Positions 45,377-45,502 of a DNA stretch of 45,502 bases are shown one piece after another. The notes beneath the pieces are model-generated. The model saw only the letters and a program-made list of their open reading frames with translations, had not been told where the DNA came from and did not search any database. Position numbers and translations under genes: made by a program. The stretch spans positions 1 to 45,502 of the forward strand of contig NZ_JACVOY010000013.1 of NCBI RefSeq assembly GCF_018882185.1, given 5' to 3'. Within the stretch, counting starts at the first letter, position 1; every line of letters begins with the position of its first letter. The DNA is from Polynucleobacter sp. AP-Latsch-80-C2. GTDB lineage: Bacteria; Pseudomonadota; Gammaproteobacteria; Burkholderiales; Burkholderiaceae.

Positions 45377-45502
45377 GCGTATTTCAGGCCAGCGTGACCA
45401 CCCATTTCAGGCAAATGACCGGTCATTTCATAATGAGCGTGACCGCCTGTTTCAGATTCAGCGTGACCGCTTTTGTGCTTTCCTCTGAAATGCATTTTGC
45501 CT
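45371..45502. mobile_element. terminal region of an IS21-like insertion sequence (partial, runs off the window)
   Basis: From TGTACTGCG at 45371 the sequence has a series of spaced direct repeats: TTTCAGGC-x-AGCGTGACC, TTTCAGGC-x-ATGACC, TTTCATAATGAGCGTGACC, TTTCAGATTCAGCGTGACC, with a period of about 21-24 bases. Multiple repeats with TGACC and TTTC(A/G)G at the termini, starting with TGT, are what I know from the ends of IS21-family elements, just before istA. No transposase is inside the window. The element sits in the nucleotidyltransferase stump, which supports an insertion. Confidence 0.6.

Noticed and set aside
45371..45502. CRISPR array
   Set aside because: The repeats are short, imperfect and spaced by only 5-15 bases, which fits insertion-sequence ends rather than repeat-spacer units.

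Overview
The window is a surface-polysaccharide biosynthesis region from a Gram-negative bacterium. Low-to-moderate GC, the Tat-type and polyprenyl-phosphate glycosyltransferase families, and the CDP-deoxysugar genes suggest a proteobacterium. A freshwater betaproteobacterium of the Polynucleobacter type would fit, but no rRNA, tRNA or housekeeping gene is present to prove it. No CRISPR array, tRNA or rRNA is visible.

Layout. 1-7863: the tail of one gene, three polytopic membrane proteins of the GT-C/YfhO kind and an O-acyltransferase, in alternating orientation. 7864-18008 (minus strand): a GtrB-like glycosyltransferase, then, reading from 18008 downwards, a tight eight-gene operon. It holds rfbF, rfbG and rfbH (CDP-3,6-dideoxy-4-keto-hexose synthesis), a ThDP-dependent enzyme of the acetolactate synthase/YerE type, an acylating acetaldehyde dehydrogenase, a 4-hydroxy-2-oxovalerate aldolase and two sugar reductase/epimerase-like proteins. 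18131-25877 (minus): a GMC oxidoreductase, a small Tat-signal partner, an NAD-dependent epimerase, an FAD oxidoreductase, a methyltransferase and two GT-C membrane proteins. 26045-28861 (plus): three overlapping or adjacent glycosyltransferase genes (GT2, RgpF-type, GT2). 28921-36844: a further glycosyltransferase, two GT-C proteins with a shared C-terminal module, an epimerase, a second GtrB-like enzyme and a methyltransferase. 37242-41732: a methyltransferase, a GT-C protein, a stretch of degraded sequence, an EamA transporter and a Nudix protein. 41793-45502: three broken genes in a row (nonsense, nonsense, frameshift), the 3' stump of a sugar-phosphate nucleotidyltransferase, and the repeat-rich end of an IS21-like element.

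The main observation is the eight-gene operon. RfbF/G/H give a CDP-3,6-dideoxy-4-keto-hexose, and a YerE-like ThDP enzyme would add an acyl unit to C4. The dehydrogenase and aldolase, normally the last two steps of aromatic meta-cleavage, stand here with no other aromatic catabolism genes. Run backwards they would make 4-hydroxy-2-oxovalerate from acetyl-CoA and pyruvate, so the ThDP enzyme could add a four-carbon rather than a two-carbon branch. After reduction this predicts a 3,6,8-trideoxy-4-C-(1-hydroxyethyl)-octose, the skeleton of the rare sugar erwiniose. This is inference, but each step has a gene with its catalytic residues visible.

The second theme is an excess of GT-C-fold membrane proteins (about ten, including partial and broken ones) beside two undecaprenyl-phosphate glycosyltransferase-like enzymes, with no Wzx, Wzy or ABC exporter in view. 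This suggests a locus specialised in periplasmic decoration of a glycan. Its right end is decaying or of poor sequence quality.
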